A DNA stretch of 64,000 nt, from the NCBI GenBank assembly GCA_014529385.2, contig CM043962.1, positions 51,121,405-51,185,404 of the forward strand, read 5' to 3'. Origin of the DNA: Adiantum capillus-veneris. Taxonomy: Eukaryota > Streptophyta > Polypodiopsida > Polypodiales > Pteridaceae. Made by a program: the position numbers and the translations under genes. Positions within the stretch are counted from its first letter, which is position 1; every line of letters begins with the position of its first letter. Below are positions 34,880 to 46,700 of this stretch, piece after piece. The notes under the pieces are model-generated. The model ran no database searches. It was not told the DNA's origin and saw only the letters and a list, made by a program, of their open reading frames with translations.

Positions 34880-35766
34880 TCATATAACCTTCTTAGATTC
34901 CGGGTGCCAGAGACAATATCCCATCTCTCTTTCCACACCATATTCAATGAAGATGCACTTGTGTGATTTGGGGTCCAACTTTTGTCTAAGCTCTTTTGGC
35001 ACATGTGAGAATGCCTCACACCCAAATACATGTAATCTATCATAATTGGGTTGTTTTCTCATCCACATCTTTTGAGGAACCTTGTATTTCAATGGTGTAT
35101 TAGGATCAAATAAGCAACCATCATAACAGCTTCTCCCCAAAATTCTTGAGGTAAGTTGGGCGTAGACAACATAGAAGTGACCCGTTCCTAAATGGTTCTA
35201 TTCATCCTCTCAACCACACCATTTTGGGCGGGTGTGTAAGGCGTGGTAAACTGTCTTCTAATGCTTCGTTTACTGCAAGAATCCTTGAACTCGGAGGAGA
35301 TGTACTCACCTCCGTTGTCACTTTGCAAAGCTTCAAGCTTTCTACTCGATTGGTTCTCGACTAGGACTAAGAACTTCTGAAAGACACTAAAGGCATTGCT
35401 CTTTTGCTTAAAGAGATAAACCCACACCTTTCTAGTATACTCATCTATAAATGTCAAGAAGTATAATGCTCCCCCTAGAGACTTGACTGGTGCAGGTCTG
35501 CACAAGTCGCTATGAACGAGATCTAGAGAACTCCGTAACTCCTTGTCCAAAGGTGCTGATGTTAACCTAGTCTGTTTGCCATAGATGCAATGCTCACATA
35601 AAGAGAAGTTAGAGTAATCTAGCACAAGGATATAACTAGAACACTGCAAGACTTTCATTCTATTCTGACTCATATGACCTAGGCGGCTATGCCACAACTC
35701 TGTAGACGGCAACTCGACTACAAAAATAGATTTCTCTTTCATGGAAGAGACATAAAGTGAGTACAA
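34880..35766 (-). pseudogene. pol: Copia A integrase
   Basis: The 35766-35188 segment is uninterrupted and holds the HHCC finger (WHSRLGHMS and CEHC), Asp in VHSDLCRP, Asp in LQSDNGGEY, and Glu in NGVVERMNR, again with 35 residues between the last two. Homology then continues in another frame at 35140-34880 (YKVPQKMWMRKQPNYDRLHV, FGCEAFSHVPKEL). It would integrate the cDNA. The triad is complete but the surrounding polyprotein is not. Confidence 0.9.
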
Positions 35767-35999
35767 AGAGCTAGACTTTTGACTTTAAGCATGACCAAAT
35801 TTTCCTTCTTGATAATCCAAGAACTATGAGTAAATATGGTAATGTAACCCAAATCATCCAACTGACCACAACAAACATCAAACTCTTTGTCAATTTGGTT
35901 ACATGTCTGACATTATGTAGCATAAACTCAGTGAATCCAATGTGAAAATCAACACATCATTTGGCACGTCGCAAACCGTCTCAATGGCTAAAGACTCAA

Positions 36000-36844
36000 C
36001 CACATTAAGCTCTTCAATTTTAATTTGCTTTTAGGTTTATCAGACTTTGCTTTCTCCTTGCCCTTGTCACGCTGCAATGTGCAACAATATTTCTTCAAGT
36101 GTCCCTTTTTAGGCAGTAGTAGCACTCAACATTTCTCATGTCTTTGTCGTGACTCTTGCTACAACTTTGCCTACGATCCTGAAAACGACCATGGCTATGA
36201 CCACACTGCCTTTGCTTGTCACAATTGCCACTAGTCACATACGCATCACCATGCCCACTCGCATAAAGAGATTGGCGTCAAATCTCCTCAATGAGCAACA
36301 CACTAGCAACATCATTGAAGACTAGCTTGCCATTAGGTGCAGAATTGTTTATGGCTGTGTTGAAGGTATCTCATGACAATGGTATCGAACATAGTAAGAA
36401 AATGACCTTCATTTCATCACCAAAATTGAGACCTTTTGAAATAATATGTGAAATTATGTTGTTGAACTCGTTCAAGTCAGAACTGACATTAGTGCCATCT
36501 TTCATATTCATGCGCACAAGTTTCTTCATCAAAACCTCGTTTGAGGCATTGTTGCCATCCCATGCTGCACATAGAGCATCCCATAAATCTTTGGCATTGG
36601 TCTTATCCATTATGGTAAAGTAAATAGATTCACCAAGGTGCAGGCAAATGGTCGCCATAGCATGCTCATTCAAATCTTCGCACTGATCATCAGTGTACGC
36701 ATTCTCTCTTCTTTCACGCAATGGTGCTATCAAGCCTTTGTTGATCAAAACATCTTGCATACACTGCCGCCAAATATCAAAGTTTGTGCCATCAAACTTT
36801 TTGATATAGTACTCTTCTCTTTCAAAAGCACCGCTTGTAGCCAT
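36000..36844 (-). pseudogene. gag: Copia A gag
   Basis: Starts MATSGAFEREEYYIKKFDG at 36844 and runs 157 codons with the copia gag core (FDIWRQCMQDVLINKG, YFTIMDKTNAKDLWDALC) to a stop at 36371. Homology continues in other frames towards 36010, where a cysteine-containing VECYYC remnant suggests a decayed CCHC zinc knuckle. Most of the protease region after it is unreadable. Confidence 0.88.
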
Positions 36845-36859
36845 GACTCAAGAGAATGT

Positions 36860-38013
36860 GGCCAAAAATTTTATTGCTAATTTCCTGGGATAATTTTGAC
36901 TGAGTTTCCCTTATAATAGGAGCAGAAACTCAAACCAAATGTAGTAAAATCATTGTCTAAGAACAGTCAAGGGTGCCAAGAACGCATAAAATGGACTCAC
37001 GAGAAAAATCTGGCTAAGTCTCCTCTGTATGAGGAGCAAACTCTCAAAGCCGACGTGACAAAAGCAAGCACATAAACTGCTCAAAACAACCACTGGGCAT
37101 AAACTGCTCAATTCCAACTATCGTGTGATCACCAACTAGGCGTCAAAAAGAAAAAAAGTTTGACCAGATACATATCCTATGGCAAGGGTACCGTATGAGG
37201 GAAACTTCAGCAACCTGTATCACCAAAGGTATCTCAACATTCGAGAATATCCCACCTCAAAGAAAACCTCACGCAACGACCCTCCAAAGGCTAAGCAAAC
37301 TCAAAATGACTAGCCACAGTCTCAGAAAGAGATCTTTCAAATTGAGTCTCAAAAACGACCAAGAAAACTGCCAAAATAGCCAAAAAATGGCTCCACATGA
37401 AGTAAAATAGGCAGTAATTGCAACTCAACGTACATGAGTAATGGCACTCAAACAGGCCCCAAGAACTACTACGTGCAGTAAAACAAATCCGGGGATATCT
37501 ACTCTCAAAAGAGTTCAATAGCACTAGATGTGTCAGAACAAGCATCTATCAATGCATGGTCATCTGTAGAGAAACTATTGCCAAAATCGCCTGTGAAGGC
37601 ACTGTGCCTATAAACATCTAAAAACCTAGAGTAACTGATGTATGTGATCTTGAAAGCCTCCCTGTAAACCTACGTGTTGGTGTAGAATGGGAATGTCGGT
37701 GCCGATTTCCATCGCCGAACGAAAATGCACTAGTCGAATAGCAGCCAAATAAATTGATGCTAAAAATCTATGCCGTAGAGCGTAATCAATATGCTCGATG
37801 CCAATGCCATGTGTCACTCCTCTATGATAGAGGTACCTCACCTGCACATGTCGCAAGTACAGCCATCCATAGGAAAATGCTTGTCCGTGGGAGTGCTAGT
37901 GTCAGGGTCAGATGTCAAAAATCTGTTGCGTAATGAGGTGCGTGAAGAACGCTGGGGTAAATCGTCGATGTCAAAAATCCTGAAGTCGGTGTCGTAACGG
38001 CTAAATTTCAAGT
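36860..38013 (-). other. Copia A 5' leader
   Basis: Non-coding, homologous in blocks to the copia B leader (for example CTCACGCAACGACCCTC at about 37270 and 42116, and GCAACTCAACGTACATG at about 37420 and 42270). It ends without LTR or primer site at the junction with copia B. Confidence 0.7.
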
Positions 38014-38297
38014 TATATCCCACTTGAAGGCCAACGTGGCCCAAGGGATTATAAGTGAAAGTGTTAGTGTGTACAACTATACAAGTGTGAAGCATAGCCA
38101 TAGATTGATCCTACACTCATCATTTCTATACAATGTGCAAACCGCTTTGAAGATAGACTTTTTGTTAGAGCATCCGACTAGTTTCTCATCCGTGTGGACT
38201 TTGGCTAACTCAATATGTTTGCTAGCCAAAATATCCTATGTCACATGATATTTGACCTCAATGTGTTTCAATTTGGAATGAAATACAGGGTTCTTTG

Positions 38298-39170
38298 CTA
38301 GTGCAATCGCACTCTAGCTATCGCAATGTAACATTGGAGTCTAAGGTCTCCCACTAGATGAGATAACCACACAACTTCCTTGCTAGCACTGGAAACTACG
38401 ACATACTCAGCCTCAGTGGTGGAAGACAACTTGCAATTTTGGAGACAATATCCAAGAGATTGTTGCTTGAGAAAACAAGAAAACGTAGCTAGATGTGGAC
38501 CTGCTAGTGTCCACACAACCCACATAATTAAAATCAATGTATCCAACTACGGATGCATCTTTGTTCCCAAAGCGTACGTACTTGTTGGTTGAACTCTTGA
38601 TGTATCTCAAGATATGCTTCCCAATGCTTTCTGTCTGGATTTTCCTAATACCTGATGACCACTCCCACTGCAAATGCACTGTCTAGCCATGTGCTACTCA
38701 TGGTGAACATGAGATTGCCAACTACCGAAGAATATGGCAGCTATTCCATCTCTACCTTTTTAGCATCCAATTTGGGGCAATTATTCTTGCTAAGTTTTAC
38801 ATATGTAGTCATTGGGGTGCTCAATGCTTTCCCCCCTTGCATGTTAAAATGTTGCAAGACCTTGCTCTTCATGTTATAGTTCAAGTAGTCCATGCTTACA
38901 AACTCTCTTGATATGCATACCAAGAAAACGATGTGCATCACCCAAATATTTCATGGAGCTGCTTGCTTAGGGCGTCTTTGAGAATTGCAATCTCATCTTT
39001 TGACTTCCCTGCTATAAGCATATCATCCATGTAAAAGATTAGAATGATGAGGGAACCATCGTTCAACCTCCTTGTGTACAAGTAGTGATTCTCTTAGCTC
39101 CATACATAATCTTGGGATAAAATGTACTTGTCAAACTTGATGTACCACTGCCTTGAGTTATACTCCAGAT
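38298..39170 (-). pseudogene. pol: Copia B RT and RNase H remnants
   Basis: RT survives as the region around 39100-38950 (YMDDM in place of YVDDM, DALSKQL) and the connection at 38941-38741 (ALSTPMTTYVKLSKNNCPKL). RNase H is in two frames: 38679-38413 (HILRYIKSSTNKYVRFGNKD) and 38546-38298 (LSSTTEAEYVVVSSASKEVV, LSHLVGDL). The RT N-terminal half is deleted: sequence corresponding to A 34129-34532 is absent at about 39157. Confidence 0.82.
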
Positions 39171-39475
39171 TGCATAGCCTACTCCCACTTCACGCTATCT
39201 TCCATCTAAATAGCTTCTTTATAACAAGTGGCTCACCGCAATCAGTGATTAACAAAAGTCAAATCTTGGTTAAAAATCCTCACGTGCATGAGATACACGA
39301 GTAGGTTTTCTAAGTATCTGACTGCTGAATTCGGCTCTCTCTGGAGCAACATTATTTTGTGTATCGGTAAGGTGCATCACTAGCACACCCAACATTTTGT
39401 GTAATTGGTGGTGAGGCAACATCCTCAAGCCTTTCTTTACGATGTTCAAACTCTTTCATTGGTTGTCTATGTATC

Positions 39476-40230
39476 TTACATCACCTGTGAGTTGTGTATG
39501 GCCTTCTTAGATTTTGGGTGCCAGAGACGATATCTCACCTCTTCGTGCACTTGTGTAATCGAGCTTCTGTCTAAGCTCTTTTGGCACATGTGAAAATGCC
39601 TCACACCCAAATACATGTAATCTATCGTAAGTAGGTTGTTCATCTCCTGCAAAATCTTATACTTTAGTGGTGTACTAGGTGACCGATTTATCAAGTAAAC
39701 AATCGTCATAACAGCTTCCTCCCAAAACTCTTCAAGTAAAGTGGCCGTAGACAACATAGAAGTAACCCATTCTTGGATAGCCATATTCATCCTTTCCACT
39801 ACACTATTTTAAGCGGGTGTGTAAGGCATGGTGAATTTTTTTCTAATGCCTCGTTTACTTCAAAAGCCTTTGAACTCAGAGGAGATATACTCGCCTCCAT
39901 TTTCAATTCGCAAAGATTTTAAGCTTTTTACTTGGCACCTTTTCTACCATTGCTAAGAACTTTTGAAAGACACTAAATACTTCACTCTTCTACTTCAAGA
40001 GATAAATCCACACCTTCCTAGTAGAGTCATCTATGAATGTTAGTAAATATAGTGCCCTCCCTAGAGACTTAAAAGGCATAGGTCTGCATAAGTCGCTATG
40101 AATAAGATCTAGAGGGCTACCTAACTTCTTATCTAAAGGTGCCGCGGTCAACCTATTTTCTTTGCCATAAATGCAATGCTCACATAAAAAAATATATCAA
40201 AGTAATCTAACACGGGGATATAATCAAAAT
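39476..40230 (-). pseudogene. pol: Copia B integrase remnant
   Basis: The core between 40230 and 39800 is readable only in short frames. From 39799, the region after the catalytic Glu is open: MERMNMAIQEWVTSML and FWEEAVMTIVYLINRSPSTP, the conserved copia integrase C-terminal segment. Several stops and frame changes separate it from the zinc finger at 40280. Confidence 0.8.
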
Positions 40231-40231
40231 G

Positions 40232-40666
40232 CTACAATACCTTCATTCCTTTTTGACTCATATGTCCCAGTTGGCTATGCCATAACTCTATAGACGACAG
40301 CTCAACTACAAAAATAGATTTATCTTTCATTGAAGAGACATAGAGTGAATACAACGAGCCAAACTTCTGGCCTTTAAGCATGGAGAGGTTTTCTGTTTTG
40401 ATGATCCAAGAACCATGTGCAAAAATAGTAGTGTAACCCAAATCATCTAATTGCCCAACAGACATCAAATTCTTTGTCAATTTGGGTACATGTATGACAT
40501 TCTGCATCATCAACTCAGCGCCATTTTTCATACAAAGTTTTATGGCTCCAATACCGCATATATCAAGCTCATAAGAATTACCCAGTTTCATTGTACCATG
40601 TGTAGCAATATATGTGGAGAACCACTCCTTATGAGGAGTCACATGGAAGTTAGCACCTGAGTCCAC
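40232..40666 (-). pseudogene. pol: Copia B protease and integrase zinc-finger start
   Basis: 145 open codons beginning MDSGANFHVTPHKEW. DSGAN is the copia aspartic protease active site, here in canonical form, unlike the DSSAS of the element at 4189. It continues through VIHVPKLTKNLMSVGQL to the integrase start IELWHSQLGHMSQ with the two zinc-finger histidines. It overlaps the homologous but less complete segment of copia A in content. Confidence 0.88.
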
Positions 40667-40839
40667 TATCCAATCCTAGGCATAACACTCGTCAAGAGCT
40701 AACAATGCATCAAGACTCAAATCTGAGGTGAAGATTACATCAAGAATAGTCTCAACAACCAAAGACTCAACAGCATTAAGTTAATATATCTTCACAATGC
40801 TTTTAGGTGTGTCAAACTACGCTTTTTCTTTGCCCTTTT

Positions 40840-41764
40840 CACGTTGTAATGCATGGCCATCTTTCTTCATGTCCCTCTTTTTATGGCAATGATAACATTT
40901 AACATTTTTCATGTCTCTTCCACGACACTTGTTATGAATGTTCTTGCGATCCCGAGAACAACCGCAACTACGATCACACTACCTTGGCTTGTCATGGCTG
41001 CCACTAGCTATATACGCATCACCATGCCCACTCGCATCAAGAGACTGACGTCTAATTTCCTCCGTAAGCAATGCGGTAGTAACATCACTGAACACTAGCT
41101 TCTCGTCAGGTGTTGAGTTACTTATGGCTGTATTGAACATATCCCATGACGATGGCAACAAAAATAGCAAGAAGATGGTCTTCATCTCAGCATCAAAGTT
41201 AAGACTCTTGGAAGTAAGGTAAGAAAAGACATTGTTGAACTCATTCAAATGAGAGCTAACACTTTTGCCTTCTTTCATGTTCATGCAGATACGTTTCTTT
41301 ATAAGGAAGACCTTGTTTGAGGTGCTTTTTCCATCCCATGATACACATAAGGTATCCCTTGAATCTTTGGCATTGGTCTTATCCATTATTGTGAAGTAAA
41401 CGGATTCATCAAGGTGCAAACAAATGGTTGCCATAGCATGCTCATTCAAATCTTCCCACTCATCATCAATGTATGCATTCCCTTTTTTCTCACACAATGG
41501 CGCTATCAAACCCTTATTGATCAACAAATTGTGCATACATTGCTTCTAGATATTAAAGTTTGTGCCATCAAACTTCTTAATGTAGTACTCATCCTTGTTC
41601 AAAGCACTATCAAAAGAATTAACGAAATTTTTTGGGAGAATTTCGATAGGGTTTCCCTGTAATAGCAGGAGCAAAACCTCAAAACAATATGCAGAAAAAT
41701 CATTATGTGAATAATTATGTATGCCAAGAACGCGTACGAACGACACTTGGGAAAAATCCGACAA
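40840..41764 (-). pseudogene. gag: Copia B gag
   Basis: The N-terminal part (DEYYIKKFDGTNFNI, ending near 41546) and main part (41536-40979: MHNLLINKGLIAPLCEKKGN, VYFTIMDKTNAKDSRDTLC) are in different frames, with a stop between them. The CCHC region near 40900-40960 is barely readable. It is strongly similar to copia A gag, supporting a common family. Confidence 0.85.
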
Positions 41765-41769
41765 AGTCT

Positions 41770-43412
41770 CCTCTAATTGGAGATTGAAATCTCAAAGCGA
41801 AATTGAACCAAAAATAGCGCATAAATCAACAAAAGAATCACTAGCATAAACTAGCATGTATTGCTCGAATAGCTTGAGATTGAAATCTCAAGCGAAACTG
41901 AACCAAAAATAGCGCATAAATCAAGAAAAGAAATCACTAGCATAAACTAGCATGTATTGCTCAAATAAACTATCGATGACTGCTAACTTGACGTCAAAGC
42001 GCCTATACCTATCTATACATAAACTATGGCGAGGCTACGAAAGGGGATCTCTAGCAACCTAATCCACCTCCTCACACTAGGTAACCTGGCCCCCATTGCT
42101 CGGCTTCAAAAGACCTCACGCAACGACCCTCACAAAAGGCTATGCAAACTCAAGGACTAGTCAAAGTCTCAAAAAGAACTCTTCCGAACCGAGTCTCAAA
42201 AACCATCGAGACTGCTAAGAACAACCCAAAAACTGGCTCCATAATGTCATACCAAAGGTAGTATCCGCAACTCAACGTACATGTCATGGTAGTCACTGCT
42301 AGTGTAGCAGGATTTGTGCACAAACACACGTCAAGAGATATGGAAGCAAATTTGTATTCATGCCTCTCCGTATGGGGAGTGAAAACACGCTCTCAACCGA
42401 GCACAGTAGAACCACAAGTGCTAATCACACATAAAGACGAACATTAAATGGCATAAAGAGACAGACACTAGATGAAAATTCTAGCAGAATTTTGATAGCA
42501 TAATGGCACAAAATGGCTCACAAAGCCAAAAGATTAGTCATAATGAGTAACCATAGATGCCATACATGTGCCAAACTAGGTATGCAGTAACAAGCTCCTG
42601 AAATATTGCAAAGGAGAGGGAAAATCCTGTAGAAAGCGAGCTCTGTGAACCTGTCTCCACCTGTATCTGTAGCCGACATGGCTATGGAAAAAACTCAGAG
42701 AAAATCAATCTCTCAACCACACAAGCATACATCACTAAGCACTCCTTTGTGTGCAAAAATTGCTCGTTCGAATCCGAAGTCGATGTTTGATACCAAGAGC
42801 AATGGCGATGTTGAAAGTGATGTCAAGAGCGTATGTGTGTGTGTGTGGGAAGAGTGTCGGGTAATCTGTGTGTATGCCAAAATCAGCACCTCTTCTCACT
42901 CTCCGATATTGATACCGAGAGAGAAATCGATTGGGAGAGATGTTGATTCCAAGAGGGAGACCAATTGAGAGCTTCCCTCTTTCTTCTCTCACTTATCCCA
43001 CTTCTCAGAGTATGTGTGTTTGTGTATGCACGTACACTCACACATGCTTGCTGATGGTCGACACTCGAGCACGCTCTCTCTTCTCCTTGCTCTTTCTCTT
43101 CCTTTGGAGAACTACATAGAGAGCTCCAAGATTCCAACGTTGCTTGCAAACAGATTCAACGATATTGCTTTGTTGCTTAGCGTTATAATTTTTCCAACAT
43201 TGTTTGCTTTTCACCTTAGCGCTAGTAAGAATTGAGATTATTCTCAACATTATCTTGATCTACTAAGATTCCAACATTTTTCTTATAATTCAGAAATCCA
43301 CTCTGTAGACTATTGACCACCGACTAAATTCACCTGCACACTAATTAATCTCCAAGCCTTAGCTCACTTCAGAGCTTGTGCATGCGCCACCAAAGCTGGG
43401 AGAAATCGTTGA
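41770..43412 (-). other. Copia B 5' leader
   Basis: About 1.6 kb between gag and primer site. It contains an internal near-duplicate of about 90-100 bp (GAAATCTCAAxGCGAAxxTGAACC at about 41786 and 41882). No coding region is supported; short open frames near 42645-43250 are low-complexity. Confidence 0.6.
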
Positions 43413-43424
43413 GCTTTGATACCA
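43413..43424 (-). other. Copia B primer-binding site
   Basis: TGGTATCAAAGC on the minus strand, an initiator tRNA-Met type site with one change from TGGTATCAGAGC. Confidence 0.75.
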
Positions 43425-43426
43425 CT

Positions 43427-43700
43427 TGCATGACACATTGGGCTTGGGCATCATTGTAGCATGCGTTGTGTTGTTGTGATGGGACCTACATGAGCAAAAG
43501 ATAATGTCGTGGTAGTCAAGGCATCAAAGCAACAACTACACAATTCTCTAGAGTTCAAAATCAAAGTTTATTTCTCAATACAATCTTTTCCCACTTTCAT
43601 ACATCAAAATATCATCAATAATGTATAATCACACTAAGTAATATAAAGCTTTTGTTATATATTGTGTAGTTGTTTATTTTGTAAACTTGTTTCTTTGGAT
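43427..43700 (-). repeat. Possible 5' LTR of copia B (right end unknown)
   Basis: The plus strand begins TGCATGACAC next to the primer site, so the minus-strand LTR would end in CA. A GAGAAATAAACTTTG stretch on the minus strand could be the polyadenylation region. No similarity to the short copia A LTR is evident, so this may be a different LTR type. Confidence 0.35.
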
Positions 43701-43792
43701 TTTATGGTCAAAATTGGCTTTTGCATTTGGTGTAAAGATTTCCCTCTCTCTTTCTCTCTTCTCCCCCCTTGCATACATATATATGCGTGTTG

Positions 43793-43794
<2 letters not shown>

Positions 43795-43884
<90 letters not shown>
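43795..43884. repeat. (CT)n microsatellite, about 90 bp
   Basis: Uninterrupted CT dinucleotides; the Ser/Leu and Arg/Glu frames across it are not genes. Confidence 0.98.
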
Positions 43885-43886
<2 letters not shown>

Positions 43887-44185
43887 GCATGCCTGCACTC
43901 AATGACCTATGGCTACCTTGATTATGTAATAACATTTTTGAGAATGTTGAAAGAAGACTTGTGCCACTTGGCAGCACCTCATTGGAAGGAAAAAGCAAAA
44001 GATGGCGAAAGGTAGTGAGCTAATTTTGGAAAAGGAGTGGAGAAGACCGTGGTGCGCAGTCTTCAACTGCAACACACACACACACACAGAGTCAGCAAAG
44101 CTTCCTGTCCGTAATCTTGTCTCTTGGAGTGCATTGATAGTGCAACAGGGGTAGGGCAAGAAGCTCTGGAGTCTGGACTGTTTTT

Positions 44186-44189
<4 letters not shown>

Positions 44190-44259
<70 letters not shown>
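44190..44259. repeat. (GA)n microsatellite, about 70 bp
   Basis: Uninterrupted GA dinucleotides, opposite in strand sense to the CT tract 300 bp upstream. Confidence 0.98.
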
Positions 44260-44262
<3 letters not shown>

Positions 44263-44580
44263 TATCTTTATACAGTAGCTATAGCATTGAAATGAGTGTG
44301 GTGGATCAACAAGTAGGCACCTATATTATAAGTTGCCCGCTTTTAAGAAATGGTGCGCTTGCATAACTGGGGGGAAAAGGACCTTCTGTTGGTGATCAAG
44401 CATGGAGATCACGGCATACACCTCCTCCCAGTTCTCGTCCTCCACCATACACGTAAATCTCCATTACAGCAACTGCGTCTTTTTCATGTATGTAATAGAT
44501 GTTAGAGTAGGAGAAACTAGCTACCCAAAAGGATGTTGAAATCCAAGGTGGGAGTGACATGACCTCAAAGATTTGCCAAT
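44260..44580. other. Unassigned stretch before the PPR pseudogene
   Basis: No coding similarity recognised. Confidence 0.3.
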
Positions 44581-44755
44581 GGCATGATTGTCTGCCTAAG
44601 TCCAACCAAAGGCCCTGTGATCATCAATGACCTCAAATCTTCTCTCCTCAATCTCCTGCAGGCCGAGCTTGGCAAAGCTAGGTCACCATCCAAAGTCAGA
44701 AATACCATCCTTTTCGCATCTCTCTCACTTTCTACCCAACATGCTGATATGGGCT

Positions 44756-46140
44756 TAAATATTCGATCTTACAATGTTAGCCAAGGGCTGTTGCAAAAAA
44801 TGTCGTGCTTCTCGCAACACTGCCAAGCAATCAGAAATTAAGGCTACAGAAGCAAAAATGGAGATCATGAGAACGAGTCTTTCTTTTGTGAGCTCACAAA
44901 AAGACTGTGTTAAGCAGAAGGTTTTGTACCAGAGCAGTAGCATTCATGTTGATATTAGCCAAGTGCTGTCGACAAAAAACGCCATGCTAGGCATTGCCTT
45001 GCTCGACATGTATGCCAAATGCGGTGTTCTTCATAAAGCACAAAAAGTGCTCAATGAGCTTCCTGTCTGGAATGCTGTCTCTTGGAATGCTCTGATCGCG
45101 GGATATGCCCACTAAAGGCAGGGCCAGGAAGCGTTGGGCTATTTTCAGCACATGCAAAGAGAGGGCAACTCTCCCAAATTCAATCACCTATGCTTGTATC
45201 TTCAAGGCATGTGGCATTATGCAGATGCTGATATGGACAAAAGAATTCACAATTATATTGTTAGCCAAAGGTTGTTGGAAAAAAACGAGGTACTTGGCAT
45301 GTATACCAAATGTGATGCACTTGAGAAAGCACAGAAAGTGCTTGAGGAGCTTATTGTTCGGAGCAACATCTCTTGGAATGCACTGACTGCAGGATATGCG
45401 CAAGAGGAGCAAGGCTACGAAGCTGTGGACTCTTTTCAACAGATGTGAAGCGAGAGCTATCTTCAGATGCAATCGTCTACGTGTATATCTTAAAGGCATG
45501 TGGCTCTATGCAAGATGCTGATATGGACACAAAAATTCACAATGATATTGTTACTCAGGTGCTATTGAAAAGAGATGTTATGCCTACACTCCCTTGGTCG
45601 ATGTGTATGCCAAATGTGGTGCACTTGAAAAAGCACAAATAGTGCTCGAGGAGCCTTTTGTTCGGAACAACATCTCTTGGAATGCACTGATTGCAGGATA
45701 CACACAACAGGAGTCGAGCTAGAAAGCTCTAGGCTATTTTCAGTAGATGCACAGTGAGGGCCTTTGTCTAGATGCAATCACCTATGCATGCATCTTGAAG
45801 GCATGTGGCTCTATGTAAGATGCTGATATGGCACAAAAATTCACAATTTCTTTGTTCATCAAAGGCTTTTGAAAATAGAGGTCGTGGTTGGCACTCCCTT
45901 GGTCGATATGTATGTCAAATGCAGTACGCTTCAAAAAGCATAAAAAGTGCTTGAGTTGCTTCTTGTCTAGAATGTCGTCTCTTGGAACTCACTGATTACG
46001 GGATATGCGCAACATGAGCAAGGACAAAAATCTCTAGGTTGTTTTTAGCGGATGCAAAGCGAGTGTATCTCTCACCATTCAATCAACTATACTTTTGTCT
46101 TTTTGAAGGCATTTGAGATTACTAGTAAGAGAAGGACAGA
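44756..46140 (+). pseudogene. Pentatricopeptide repeat (PLS-type) pseudogene
   Basis: Repeated motifs of plant organelle RNA-editing PPR proteins: ALLDMYAKCGVLHKAQKVLN, NAVSWNALIAGYAH, LEKAQKVLEEL, NISWNALTAGYAQ. The marker CTTGGAA of the SWNALIAGYA block recurs at 45081, 45372, 45676 and 45981 (spacings 291, 304, 305 bp), i.e. one P-L-S triplet per ~300 bp. Stops and frameshifts occur in every unit; the longest open stretches are 44774-45115 and 45134-45448. An intact relative would bind organellar RNA in chloroplast or mitochondrion. No start with transit peptide and no C-terminal E/DYW domain are visible, so it is a fragment or pseudogene. The style of the repeats recalls fern PPR families (inference). 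Confidence 0.88.
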
Positions 46141-46484
46141 CCATCACTCTTCTTCTTGTAGCTAGCTACCTCCTTTGGTAAACATTACCAATGCTTCATT
46201 CACTTAGAGAATTTTGAAAGAAGCTCATCTGGTTCTAACTTAGAGAATACCACGAATTTTGTGGAGATTCTCGTTGATACCATGTGTGGCTCTCTGCTAT
46301 ATGAGCTGTAGGTTTGCTCTTTTGTTTCCTCATGTTGAATGTCATTTCAGCCCAATGCCAGTGTAGGGTGATCTGACAGACATGCGTATGGAGCAAGTAT
46401 GTTGTTACGACTCCAGCAAGGCCCTCCTCCCTTTTGCTTACTACTTGCTATCATGTCAACATATTTAAGGTTTTTGATTGCCTC

Positions 46485-46700
46485 GTTGACAGTACATATG
46501 GGGTGAAGTTGGAGAAAGCGATGGAGAGAGAGAGACAAGATGTTGCTACAACTTGAACAGGAATGCATGAAGTATATCGAAAGAAAGTTGACCAAGCAAG
46601 ACATTCTAGGACTCCCCTGCATCAAGCCATTGTAGATACTGAAGCAAAAATTGATTTTCTTATTTTGGCTCTAGCTGAATATGGGATCGTTGTAAGGGTA
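46485..46700 (+). pseudogene. MAP65/ASE1-like first-exon fragment
   Basis: Across three frames one reads IWGEVGESDGER, then ERDKMLLQLEQEC, then EVYRKKVDQARHSRTPLHQA. This order matches the N-terminal coiled coil of plant MAP65 microtubule-bundling proteins. The open part begins in the third block (46563 onward, MHEVYRKKVDQA). At least two frameshifts separate the blocks and nothing similar follows, so it is a gene fragment. It lies between two PPR blocks and may have been captured or duplicated there. The assignment rests on recalled family motifs. Confidence 0.7.

Larger units (their letters stand above)
32566..38013 (-). mobile_element. Copia element A, minus strand, decayed, 5' LTR missing
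   Basis: Order on the minus strand: leader (38013-36860), gag, integrase, reverse transcriptase, RNase H, polypurine tract (32752-32762), 3' LTR. The reading frame is broken many times and RNase H carries a 206-bp internal duplication. The 5' LTR and primer site are absent: the leader runs straight into the 3' end of copia B at 38014. It is inserted into the LTR of the chromovirus remnant on its left. Confidence 0.85.
38014..43700 (-). mobile_element. Copia element B, minus strand, decayed
   Basis: A relative of copia A in the same orientation. From right to left: possible 5' LTR (from 43427), primer site (43424-43413), leader, gag, protease, integrase, RT/RNase H remnants, and 3' purine tract at 38025-38014. 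The 3' LTR is absent. About 404 bp of RT present in A are missing. Nearly every domain has stops or frameshifts. The right boundary is approximate. Confidence 0.8.

Noticed and set aside
35000-36900. Plus-strand open frames
   Set aside because: They are antisense shadows of the copia A integrase and gag reading frames.
43674-44366. Open frames of Arg/Glu or Ser/Leu repeats
   Set aside because: They are translations of (GA)n/(CT)n tracts; the same applies to frames at 49408-49668, 52646-53078, 53689-54074 and 55893-56277.
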